Part shown: positions 1 through 9,666 of the stretch, one piece after another
How positions within the stretch are numbered: the stretch's first letter is position 1
Layout of the letters: every line of letters starts with the position of its first letter
From: Colletes latitarsis
Taxonomy: Eukaryota > Arthropoda > Insecta > Hymenoptera > Colletidae
Direction: 5' to 3'
DNA length: 64,000 nt
Assembly: GCF_051014445.1 (NCBI RefSeq)
Contig: NW_027488368.1
Coordinates: 6,696,001 to 6,760,000, forward strand
Program-made: the position numbers and the translations under genes
Notes under the pieces: model-generated
What the model saw: only the letters and a program-made list of their open reading frames with translations
What the model was told of the DNA's origin: nothing
Database searches by the model: none

Positions 1-1008
1 TTTCGCGTTTTTCACATACTTGTTGAACTGATCCTGGGTTTTTTCTGGTTTGGATCACGTAGTAGTGTGGTACCACACAGAAACAGTCCATTAAACCCGG
101 TTGCGATCAATATTTTAGAGGATAACGCATGTTAGGTCTAGGTTAGCCCTGGGATTTTCACTCATCAGACTCATACTTTCGCATTCTTCACATAGTTGTT
201 GAACGGATCCTGGGTTTTTTCTGGATTGGTTCACGTAGTAATGTGGTACCACACTGAAACATTCAATTAAACCTGATCTTGATAAATATCTTAGAGGATA
301 ACGCATGTTAGGTTTGGGTTAAGTCTAGGATTTGCCCTCATCAGGCTCATACTTTCGCATATTTCTCATACTTCATGGCTAGATCCTGGGCTGTTTCTGG
401 ATTGTATCACGTAGTAATGTGGTACCACGCTGAAACCGTCAATTAAACCTGGTTTCGATCAATATTTTAGAGGATAACGCAAGTTAGGTCTGGGATGGGT
501 CTGGGATTTGCCCACATCAGGGTCATACTTTCGCATTTTTCACATACTTGTTGAACTGATCCTGGGCTTTTTCTGGGTTGGATCACGTAGTAGTGTGGTA
601 CCACACTGAAAGTGTCCATTAAACCTGGTTTGGATCAATATTTTAGAGGATAACGCATGTTAGGTCTAGGTTAGGTCTGGGATTTTCACTCATCAGACTC
701 ATACTTTCGCATTCTTCACATACTTGTTGAACGGATCCTGGGTTTTTTCTGGTTTGGATCACGTAGTAATGTGGGACCACACTGAAACAGTCAATTAAAC
801 CAGGTTTCGATCAATATATTAGAGAATAATTCATGTTAGGTCTAGGTTACGTCTGGGATTTGCTCTCAACAGGCTCATTCTTTCGCATATTTCTCATACT
901 TGATGGCTAGATCCTGGGCTTTTTCTGGATTGCATCACGTAGTAATGAAGTACAACACTGAAACAGTCAATTAAACCTGGTTTCCATCAATATCTTAGAG
1001 GACAACGC

Positions 1009-1173
1009 AAGTTAGGTCTGGGATTTGCCCACATCAGGCTCATACTTTCGCGTTTTTCACATACTTGTTGAACAGATCCTGGGTTTTTTCTGGTTCGGAT
1101 CACGTAGTAGTGTGGTACCACACTGAAACAGTCCATTAAACCTGGTTTGGATCAATATTTTAGAGGATAACGC
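1009..1173. repeat. Satellite unit shortened by one 11-base step (165 bases)
   Basis: The ATAACGC-box spacing here is 165 instead of 176. The related unit beginning near 1879 has TTAGGTCTGGG followed by ATAGGTCTGGG at 1882-1903. This one has a single TTAGGTCTGGG at 1012-1022, followed directly by ATTTGCCC. The loss of exactly 11 bases shows that the two 11-mers behave as an internal tandem subrepeat. Confidence 0.85.
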
Positions 1174-4100
1174 ATGTTAGGTCTAGGTTAGGTCTGGGAT
1201 TTTCACTCATCAGACTCATACTTTCGCATTCTTCACATACTTGTTGAACGGATCCTGGGTTTTTTCTGGTTTGGAACACGTAGTAATGTGGGACCACATT
1301 GAAACAATCAATTAAACCTGGTCTTGATAAATATTTTAGAGGATAACGCATGTTAGGTCTGGGATAGGTCTTGGATTTGCCCTTATCAGACTCACACTTT
1401 CGCACACTTCATATGCTCGCTGAACAGATCCTGGGTTATTTTCTGGTTTGGATCACATAGTAATGTGGTACCACACTGAAACAGTCGATTAAACCAGGTT
1501 TCGATCAATATTTTTGAGGATAACGCATGTTAGGTCTAGGTTAGGCCCGGGATTTTCACTCATCAGACTCATACTTTCGCATTCTTCACATACTTGTTGA
1601 ACGGATCCTGGGTTTTTTCTGGTTTGGATCACGTAGTAATGTGGGACCACACTGAAACAGTCAATTAAACCAGGTTTCGATCAATATATTAGAGAATAAT
1701 TCATGTTAGGTCTAGGTTACGTCTGGGATTTGCTCTCAACAGGCTCATTCTTTCGCATATTTCTCATACTTGATGGCTAGATCCTGGGCTTTTTCTGGAT
1801 TGCATCACGTAGTAATGAAGTACAACACTGAAACAGTCAATTAAACCTGGTTTCCATCAATATCTTAGAGGACAACGCAAGTTAGGTCTGGGATAGGTCT
1901 GGGATTTGCCCACATCAGGCTCATACTTTCGCGTTTTTCACATACTTGTTGAACAGATCCTGGGTTTTTTCTGGTTCGGATCACGTAGTAGTGAGGTACC
2001 ACACTGAAACAGTCCATTAAACCCGGTTTCGCTCAATATTTTAGAAGATAACGCATGTTAGGTCTAGGTTAGGCCTGGGATTTGCCCTCATCAGGGTCAT
2101 ACTTTCGCAGTTTTAACATGCATGTTGACCTGATCGAGGGTTTTTTCTGCTTTGGATCACGTAGTAAAGTGGTACCACACTAAAACAGTCAATTAAACCT
2201 GGTTTCGATCAATATTTTAGAGGATAACGCAGGTTAGGTCTGGGATAGGTCTAGGATTTGCCCTCATCAGGCTCATTCATTCGCATATTTCTCATACTTG
2301 ATGGCTAGATCCTAGGCTTTTTCTGGATTGCATCACGTAGTATTGTGGTGCCACACTGAAACAATCAATTAAACCTGGTGTTGATAAATATTTTAGAGGA
2401 TAACGCATGTTAGGTCTGGGTTAGGTCTAGGATTTGCCCTCATCAGGCTCATACTTTCGTATATTTCTCATACTTCATGGCTGGATCCTGGGCTATTACT
2501 GGATTGGATCACGTAGTAATGTGGTACCACACTGAAACAGTCAATTAAACCTGGTTTCGATCAATATTTTAGAGAATAATTCATGTTAGGTCTGGGTTAG
2601 TTCTGGGATTTGCTCTCATCAGGCTCATTCTTTCGCATATTTCTCATACTTGATGGCTAAATCCTGGGCTTTTTCTGGATTGCATCAGGTTGTAATGAAG
2701 TACAACACTGAAACAGTTAATTAAACCTGGTTTCGATCAATATTTTAGAGAATAATTCATGTTAGGTCTAGGTTATGCCTGGGATTTGCCCTCATCAGGG
2801 TCATACTTTCGCAGTTCTAACATACATGTTGACCTGATCGAGGGTTTTTTCTGCTTTGGATCACGTAGTAAAGTGGTACCACACTGAAACAGTCCACTAA
2901 CTATGGTTTGGATCAATATTTTAGAGGATAATGCATGTTAGGTCTGGGTTAGCCCTGAGATTTTCACTCATCAGACTCATACTTTCGCATTCTTCAGATA
3001 CCTGTTGAACGGATCCTGGGTTTTTTCTGGTATGGTTCACGTAGTAATGTGGTGCCACACGGACACAATCTATTAAAGCAGGTCTTGATAAATATTTTAG
3101 ATGATAACGCATGTTAGGTCTGGGTTAGGTCTAGGATTTGCCCTCATCAGCCTCATACTTTCGCATATTTCTCATACTTCATGGCTAGATCCTGGGCTAT
3201 TTCTGGATTGGATCACGTATTAATGTGGTACCACACTGAAACAGTCAATTAAACCTGGTTTCGATCAATATTTTAGAGGACAATGCAAGTTAGGTCTGGG
3301 ATAGGTCTGGGATTTGCCCACATCAGGGTCATACTTTCGCAGTTCTAACATACATGTTGACCTGATCGAGGGTTTTTTCTGCTTTGGATCACGTAGTAAA
3401 GTGGTACCACACTGAAACAGTCCACTAACTATGGTTTGGATCAATATTTTAGAGGATAATGCATGTTAGGTCTGGGTTAGCCCTGAGATTTTCACTCATC
3501 AGACTCATACTTTCGCATTCTTCAGATACCTGTTGAACAGATCCTGGGTTTTTTCTGGTTTGGATCGCGCAGTAATATGGTACCACACTGAAACAGCCCA
3601 CTAAACCTGGTTTCGATCAATATTTTAGAGGATAACGAAAGTTATGTCTAGGTTAGGCCTGGGATTTGCCCTCATCAGACTCATGCTTTCGCATTTTTCA
3701 CATACTTGTTGAACAGATCCTGGGTTTTTTCTTGTATGGATCACGTAGTAATGTGGTACCACACTGAAACATTCAGTTAAACCTGGTCTTGATAAATATT
3801 TTTGAGGATAACGCATGTTAGGTCTGGGTTAAGTCTAGGATTTGCCCTCATCAGGCTCATACTTTCGCATATTTCTCATACTTCATGGCTAGATCCTGAG
3901 CTGTTTCTGGATTGTATCACGTAGTAATGTGGTACCACGCTGAAACAGTCAATTAAACCTGGTTTCGATCAATATTTTAGAGGATAACGCAAGTTAGGTC
4001 TGGCATTGGTCTGGGATTCGACCTCATCAGGCTCATACTTTCGCGTTTTTCACATACTTGTTGAACTGATCCTGGGCTTTTTCTGGTTTGGATCACGTAG

Positions 4101-5260
4101 TAATGTGGTACCACACTGAAACAGTCAATTAAACCTGGTTTCGATCAATATTTTAGAGAATAATACATGTTAGGTCTAGGTTAGGTCTGGGATATGCCCT
4201 CATCAGACTCAAACTTTCGCACAATTCACATACTCGTTGAACAGATACTGGGTTATTTTCTGGTTTGGATCACATAGTAATGTGGTACCACACTGAAACA
4301 GTCGATTAAACCAGCTTTCGATCAATATTTTTGAGGATAACGCATGTTTGGTCTGGCATTGGTCTGGGATCCGACCTCATCAGACTCATACTTTCGCATT
4401 CTTCACATACTTGTTGAACTGATCCTGGGTTTTTTCTGGTTTGTAACACGTAGTAATGTGGTACCACACTGAATCAGTCGATTAAACCTGGTTTCGATCA
4501 ATATTTAAGAGGATAACGCAAGTTAAGTCTGGGATTGGTCTGGGATTTTACCTCATCAGACTCATACTTTCGCACACTTCACATACTCGTTGAACAGATC
4601 CTAGGTTATTTTCTGGTTTGGATCACATAGTAATGTGGTACCACACTGAAACAGTCGATTAAACCAGGTTTCGATCAATATTTTTGAGGATAACGCATGT
4701 TAGGTCTAGGTTAGGCCTGGGATTTTCACTCATCAGACTCATACTTTCGCATTCTTCACATACTTGTTGAACGGATCCTGGGTTTTTTCTGGTTTGGATC
4801 ACGTAGTAATGTGGGACCACAATGAAACAGTCAATTAAACCTGGTTTCGATCAATATTTTAGAGAATAATTCATGTTATGTCTAGGTTAGGTCTGAGATT
4901 TGCTCTCATCAGGCTCATTCTTTCGCATATTTCTCATACTTGATGGCTAGATGCTGGGCTTTTTCTGGATTGCATCACGTAGTAATGAAGTACAACACTG
5001 AAACAGTCAATTAAACCTGGTTTCCATCATTATCTTAGAGGACAACGCAAGTTAGGTCTGGGATAGGTCTGGGATTTGCCCTCATCAGGCTCATACTTTC
5101 CGCGTTTTTCACAAACTTGTTGAACAGATCCTGGGCTTTTTCTGGTTTGGATCAAGTTGTAGTGTGGGACAACACTGAAACAATCAATTAAACCTGATCT
5201 TGATAAATATCTTAGAGGACAACGCAAGTTAGGTCTGGGATAGGTCTGGGATTTGCCCTC

Positions 5261-5274
5261 ATCAGGCTCATACT
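5261..5274. repeat. Target-site duplication, left copy (retrotransposon copy 1)
   Basis: ATCAGGCTCATACT lies directly against the poly(T) that is the complement of the copy 1 poly(A) tail. The same 14 bases occur at 9124-9137 directly after the truncated 5' end. The duplication could extend to 16 bases if two T residues of the tract belong to it. It is the expected footprint of target-primed reverse transcription. Confidence 0.85.
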
Positions 5275-5298
5275 TTTTTTTTTTTTTTTTTTTTTTTT
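5275..5298 (-). other. Poly(A) tail of copy 1 (as poly-T)
   Basis: An unbroken run of T joins the satellite sequence to the GTCGTGGGG that is the complement of the 3' end of the element. One further T at 5274 may belong to the target. Its intactness suggests a recent insertion. Confidence 0.9.
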
Positions 5299-5814
5299 GT
5301 CGTGGGGAAAATCTTCGAAAGACTCCCTCCCACCTCCTTGGGGAGAGGTGGGAGGGGTGTGTGGGATTCCCCGCGCCCGTACAACGACAGGCGCGGGACC
5401 TACCCACTAAAAACCCCACGGTGACACTTCGGCACGCTTTGGGAGGATACCGGGAATCGCTCGAAGCATTCTTCCGGTATCCTCCCCGTGCCCGCGCTTT
5501 CGCGCCCATCCCCCGGGGGGACAATCGGTCCCCCCAGTAGACACACTGCCTCATAGCGGCGGGACGGGGCCACTCCATCCCGCCGCTATCCGTCCCGGGG
5601 CCGCGTTTAGTGGCGGCTTCGAGCCCCAACTCGCAACCGCCCGCGACCCCGTTTCCACCCCTCGGCGGCCGGGCGTTCATGGCCGCACCAGACCGCCGAG
5701 GGTGCTTCCCCTTGCGTCGGGCCGGTAGGGGGAGGCACTCCTACCCCCAACCGGTCCGACCCGGCGCCGCCTGGCGGGAGGAGGGTCCCCTCAGGACCCC
5801 CCTCCCAGCCTAGG
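5299..5814 (-). other. 3' UTR of retrotransposon copy 1
   Basis: This 516-base region lies between the ORF2 stop and the poly(A). It carries the same inverted repeats as copy 2, at mirrored positions 5327-5354, 5370-5397, 5442-5485, 5515-5535, 5553-5589, 5659-5702 and 5716-5760. The last has one A-C mismatch that copy 2 lacks. The other stems look unbroken. In R1-type elements the 3' UTR RNA is the usual place for recognition by the reverse transcriptase. That role is inferred here. Confidence 0.8.
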
Positions 5815-8800
5815 TCATCCGCCACGCCGAGGCGGCCGCCCGCGACGCCTCGCGACCGGGCGACGACCTCGGGCCACCGCACGAGCGCGAGCTTCAGCGC
5901 GCCGCTGAAGCTCGCGCTCCCTCCCCGCGGCCTCCTTCTGCAACATTACGTTCTCGCAGAAGGAGGCCACGGCCCTCCACTTCTCCTCGCTGCCGAGCAT
6001 GGCGCGCACCACGCCCGGCAGCGAGACATCCCGCCCGATGACGCCGACCAGGACACGGCGCTCCCCCTCCCACGCGGGGCATACCTCCAGGGTATGATCC
6101 GCCGTGTCCTGCTCAGCGTCGCAGTGGCAGCAACGCGCCGTCGGCTCCTTCCCTATCCGGCACAGGTATCTTCCGAAGCTGCCATGCCCGGAAAATACCT
6201 GTGCCAGCCGGTAGGTGAGGCTGCCATGGCCTCTGTCCAGCCACTCCTTCAGGAGTGGCCGAACAGCCCCGACAGTCCGGTGCCCCGCGGTTGGCAGAGC
6301 CAGCCGCTCCTGCCACGCGAGCAACACGGACTGCCGGGCCTGGCGCTTCAAATCGCCCCAAGCAGGTTCCTGCCCGCCCGGGACCGCCCCCACCCCCGCG
6401 CGACGGTCGACGCGGTGCCGGTACAGCACCGCGTGCGACCGCGCGAGCAGGTCCATGGGCGGCATCCCCGCTAGAACCGTCGCCGCCTCATGTGACATGG
6501 TCCGATACCCGCGGACGACCCTGAGCGCCATGCGCCTCTGCACCCGACGCAGCATAGTCATGCTGCGCCGGGAGGCAGCCAGGTCGTCCGCCCAGACGGG
6601 GGCCCCGTATAGGGCCACCGACTGGACCATTGCCACGTAGAGGCGACGAACTCGGACCGCCGGGCCCCCCAGGTTGGGCAGGATCCGGCCCAGAGCCGCA
6701 ACCATCCTTTCCAACCGGGGGACCAGGCAGCGGAAATGCTTCTCGAAACGCCAGTGGCTATCGAGGATCAGCCCTAGATACCTGATCTGGGGCTTCACCT
6801 CGATGTCAGCCCCACCCACCCGGATCAGAGGGGGTGGCGGATCCTGCCGAGGTGAATGAAACGCAATCACCTCGGTCTTATGGACCGCCACCGTCATCCC
6901 CATCCCCCTGATCCGGTCGACGACGCGTTGCGACCCCTCCTCCGCGCGACGCATGGCCCTCCCCCAGTGCGCCCCGACGGCTAGCACCAGTGTGTCATCC
7001 GCATAACACACCGTGCTGACGCCGTCGGGGAGGCCGGCCCGCAACACCGTGTCGTACGCGATGTTCCACAGGAGTGGCCCGAGGACCGACCCCTGCGGAA
7101 CACCGCAGTACACCTCCCTCCGCATATCACCATCCCGGCCCGGATACTCGATCCACCTGCCGCGGAGATAATCCCCGACGACCGCCCTGAGACAAGGGGG
7201 GACTCGATGATATTCGAGTCCCCTCCTTATCTCTTCCCAGGGGAGGGTGTTAAAGGCATTGGCAATATCCAAGGATATTGCCAATGCCACCCCTCCCCGG
7301 GAGACGGCTGCCCCCGAGAGGGCCCTCACACGACCTATCGCGTCGATAGTCGATCGGCCCCCCCGGAAACCGAACTGGCAGTCGGCCAGACCGGGATCAC
7401 CCCGCGACAGGTGCTCGACGAGGCGGGCAGCAATCACCCGCTCGAAGAGCTTGCCCACCTCGTCGAGGAGACAAATGGGCCGGTATGCGGAGGGAGACTC
7501 CGCGGGCCGACCCTCCTTCCGGAGGAGGACCATCCTCGCCACCTTCCAACTGGGGGGGAATCGCCCGTCCCTCAGGCAGCGGTCGAACAACCGCCTGAGG
7601 TCGGCCCCAAGGACGCCCTGGGTCAAGACCCAAACCCGGCCGGGCACACCATCCGGACCCGGGGCCGTGTTACGAACCCCGAGCCGTCTGATGGCCGCTG
7701 CCAGCTCCTCCTGCGTGACCCCCAGCTCGGCCGTCCACTCCACTGGGACAGCCGCCGCCGCCGGAGGACGCGGTCCCCTCTCCCCAATTGGGAAGAGTGT
7801 ATTGACCACGTCCTCCAGCAGCCGGGGGTCAAGACCCTCGGTGACGGGGGGCGCCCACGGGCGGAGCTTATTCAGCACCACCTTATATGGGCGCCCCCAT
7901 GGATCGTCATCAAGGGTCTGGAGGAGCTCCTTCCATGCCCGGGTCTTGGCCCGTTTGATGGCGACCTGCAGAGCAACCCGCGCCACGCGGTATGCTCCAT
8001 ACTGGTCATCAGCTGCCCTCGCTCGCGCCACGCCGTCGCCTGTACGTTGACGACGGCGCGCGCGGGTGTACTGGCGTCGGGCGCGGACAGTCGCGACTCG
8101 CAACTCCGCGATCGCGTCCGACCACCAGTACACCGCCCGGCGAGGAGAAGCCCGCCCGACCCGAGGCATCGCCGCGTCGCAAATACCCGCGACCAATGCT
8201 CCGAGCCGGGCGACCTCCTCCTCTATGCTCGGCAACTCGGCCGCTCCCTGCGGCCAAGTTGCAGCAAGGGCAGCTGCCATCAGGGCGTCCTTGTCCAGGC
8301 GCCGAAGCGCCCAGCGGCGTGGTGGGGTGCCACGCAGGCGGCCGTGTCGGGATGCACTCGCGGCGGCAGAGACCTCCATCCGGATGTACCGGTGATCGGA
8401 GAGTGTCTCTGCCCCCGCGACCACGTGCCAACCCGACACCATGCGCACGGCGTTGGGGGTCGCGAATCCAACATCCACGATGGACCCCCCATATCGCCGC
8501 ACGCATGTGTGCTCCGACTCCCGGTTCAATACCCGGAGGTCGAGCCCCGCCGCCCAATCGCCCAGGATCCCGCCGCGAACGGAGGTCCTGGGGGATCCCC
8601 AAGCCACCGACTTGGCATTAAAATCCCCCAGGACCAGCACCGGCCGGGCCGCGTAGCGCTGCACGCATGCCGCGACCTCGGCCAAGTACAGCTCGAACGC
8701 AGCGTGACCGCTACGGGGCGAAATGTAGCACCCCACCACAGCGACTCCCCCCCAGTCCACGGCGACGAATCCCCGACCGCGCTCCAACAAGGAGAACGGT

Positions 8801-8997
8801 GGGGACCCGTCGCCCCCTCCCCATACCGTCGCCACCAAGCCGTCCGCGTCGCCCACCCAATGAGGGTGATCAGGGACGCGGTACGGCTCGGCGGCGACCG
8901 CCAGGCCAACCCGCCACTCCGCGAGGACTTGGGACATCAAGTCCTGTGCCGCGCGGCAGTGGTTGAGGTTGGCCTGGAGGAGGAGGCGGGGCGGCAT
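5815..8997 (-). CDS. ORF2 polyprotein of copy 1: endonuclease and reverse transcriptase
   Basis: An intact 1060-residue frame encodes the enzyme that nicks chromosomal DNA and reverse-transcribes the element RNA at the nick. The AP-type endonuclease occupies about residues 1-210, with N10, E37, the GDFNAK motif at 124-129, D175 and the SDH triad at 200-202. The reverse transcriptase covers about 430-720, with NTAPGPDG, the LDIANAF motif (D577), GVPQGSVLGP and YADD (665-668). A CX2CX8HX4C knuckle lies at 956-973. By my reading it differs from copy 2 at 11 residues, for example R29 for G29 and T for S just after the GVPQGSV motif, and none is catalytic. The start is the ATG that overlaps the ORF1 stop. 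Because the copy has no 5' UTR or ORF1, expression would need an outside promoter. Confidence 0.93.
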   Translation of the reverse strand: MPPRLLLQANLNHCRAAQDLMSQVLAEWRVGLAVAAEPYRVPDHPHWVGDADGLVATVWGGGDGSPPFSLLERGRGFVAVDWGGVAVVGCYISPRSGHAAFELYLAEVAACVQRYAARPVLVLGDFNAKSVAWGSPRTSVRGGILGDWAAGLDLRVLNRESEHTCVRRYGGSIVDVGFATPNAVRMVSGWHVVAGAETLSDHRYIRMEVSAAASASRHGRLRGTPPRRWALRRLDKDALMAAALAATWPQGAAELPSIEEEVARLGALVAGICDAAMPRVGRASPRRAVYWWSDAIAELRVATVRARRQYTRARRRQRTGDGVARARAADDQYGAYRVARVALQVAIKRAKTRAWKELLQTLDDDPWGRPYKVVLNKLRPWAPPVTEGLDPRLLEDVVNTLFPIGERGPRPPAAAAVPVEWTAELGVTQEELAAAIRRLGVRNTAPGPDGVPGRVWVLTQGVLGADLRRLFDRCLRDGRFPPSWKVARMVLLRKEGRPAESPSAYRPICLLDEVGKLFERVIAARLVEHLSRGDPGLADCQFGFRGGRSTIDAIGRVRALSGAAVSRGGVALAISLDIANAFNTLPWEEIRRGLEYHRVPPCLRAVVGDYLRGRWIEYPGRDGDMRREVYCGVPQGSVLGPLLWNIAYDTVLRAGLPDGVSTVCYADDTLVLAVGAHWGRAMRRAEEGSQRVVDRIRGMGMTVAVHKTEVIAFHSPRQDPPPPLIRVGGADIEVKPQIRYLGLILDSHWRFEKHFRCLVPRLERMVAALGRILPNLGGPAVRVRRLYVAMVQSVALYGAPVWADDLAASRRSMTMLRRVQRRMALRVVRGYRTMSHEAATVLAGMPPMDLLARSHAVLYRHRVDRRAGVGAVPGGQEPAWGDLKRQARQSVLLAWQERLALPTAGHRTVGAVRPLLKEWLDRGHGSLTYRLAQVFSGHGSFGRYLCRIGKEPTARCCHCDAEQDTADHTLEVCPAWEGERRVLVGVIGRDVSLPGVVRAMLGSEEKWRAVASFCENVMLQKEAAGRERELQRRAEARARAVARGRRPVARRRGRPPRRGG

Positions 8998-9123
8998 TAA
9001 TTAATGGCCGCGCCAGCCTCCTCCCGGCCGTCCGTCCCCGTAGCACCGTCCACCTCCATGGAGGACGATGCCACCGCCCTCGGCACCGGAGCCGGTGCAG
9101 CCCGCCTCTTCCTCTCCTTCCGG
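8997..9123 (-). pseudogene. 3' remnant of ORF1 in copy 1
   Basis: Only the last 42 codons and the TAA stop of ORF1 remain. They begin at the base equivalent to 11418 of copy 2 and fuse directly to satellite sequence. All three zinc knuckles are lost, so no functional nucleic-acid-binding protein can be made. The TAATG overlap with ORF2 is kept. Confidence 0.9.
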
Positions 9124-9137
9124 ATCAGGCTCATACT
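9124..9137. repeat. Target-site duplication, right copy (retrotransposon copy 1)
   Basis: ATCAGGCTCATACT directly follows the truncated 5' end of copy 1 (ending CCGG in the reading strand) and matches 5261-5274 base for base. Confidence 0.85.
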
Positions 9138-9282
9138 TTCGCGTTTTTCACATACTTGTTGAACAGATCCTGGGTTTTTTTCTGGTTTGTATCACGTAGT
9201 AGTGTGGTACCACACTGAAACAGTCGATTAAACCTGGTTTCGATCAATATTTTAGAGGATAACGCAAGTTAAGTCTGGGATT
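9124..9282. repeat. Partial subfamily A satellite unit between the two retrotransposons
   Basis: About 159 bases of satellite carry the subfamily A signatures (ATCAGG, TTGAACAG, TTTCGATCAA). The segment ends inside the telomere-like block, after TTAAGTCTGGGATT. The sequence AAGTTAAGTCTGGGATT also occurs in the unit near 4519-4537, so this piece belongs to the left array. Confidence 0.9.
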
Positions 9283-9666
9283 CCCTCAGGGGCTGCCAGC
9301 CTTTCAGCTGCAGTACGGGCTTAACGAACCCGGGGTACCCGAGTCATACACACACCGTAAGCCTCCTGTTGGTCGTCACAACGACCCATTCGCAATTCCC
9401 TATTGGTTTTGTGAATGGTACGTGACGGCAGGAGGAACGGGGGTCTTGGCTTAACCGCCTGGGCCACGAGTATGGCGACTCTATAAAATCGCCCTCCAAT
9501 CCTAAGCTATGGTGCGCGGCGATGGGATGCATGGTTGGGGGAGAAGGCCCAATCCCAAGCGACCACCTCCGGGGAACCTGCCGATCCCCCGGAGTATATA
9601 GGCTTACCCGGGTAAGGCGGCTGTGCCCGGGCGGACCTTTTCTTCCGACCTGCTCGTGGGAATATT
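9283..9666 (+). promoter_or_regulatory. 5' UTR and probable internal promoter of copy 2
   Basis: The 384 bases before ORF1 are unrelated to the satellite and hold no long frame of their own. Full-length LINEs normally carry their promoter inside this region, which is the basis for the call. TATA-like strings occur at about 9482-9488 (TATAAAA) and about 9595-9600 (TATATA), but either may be chance. The short antisense frames here have no recognisable domain. Confidence 0.6.

Larger units (their letters stand above)
1..5274. repeat. Satellite array, subfamily A (176-base units)
   Basis: This stretch holds about 30 head-to-tail units. The end of the conserved ATAACGC box falls at 128, 304, 480, 656, 832 and 1008, which gives a 176-base period. 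Each unit carries a TTTCGC segment, a CATACTTGTTGAAC box, a GGTACC-centred palindrome, a TTTCGATCAATATTTTAGAGGATAACGC box and two 11-base TTAGGTCTGGG-like motifs. Bases diagnostic against the right array are CATCAGG (not CATCTGG), TTGAAC (not TTGGCC), TTTCGATCAA (not TTGCGATTAA) and AACGCATGTTAGG (not AACGCCGGTTATG). Local multi-unit duplications are present, for example 2801 onward repeats at 3329 onward (528 bases, three units). The unit length is not a multiple of three and no coding potential is supported. Confidence 0.95.
5275..9123 (-). mobile_element. R1-clade non-LTR retrotransposon, copy 1, 5'-truncated
   Basis: This minus-strand insertion runs from its truncated 5' end at 9123, inside the 3' part of ORF1, to a poly(A) read as T at 5275-5298. 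It contains 42 codons of ORF1, a complete ORF2 and a complete 3' UTR. Every position x corresponds to 20541 - x in copy 2 with no net length difference over 3,825 bases. A 14-base target duplication flanks it, so it is an independent insertion and not an inverted duplicate of copy 2. 5' truncation is typical of incomplete reverse transcription. Its base composition is much more GC-rich than the satellite around it. Confidence 0.93.

Noticed and set aside
1..5274. CRISPR-like array because of regular repeats
   Set aside because: The whole 176-base unit is repeated with no unique spacers, and the window is eukaryotic in character.
5253..5540. Frame with a run of phenylalanines across the poly(T) at 5275-5298
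   Set aside because: It is a read-through of the antisense poly(A) tail joined to 3' UTR.
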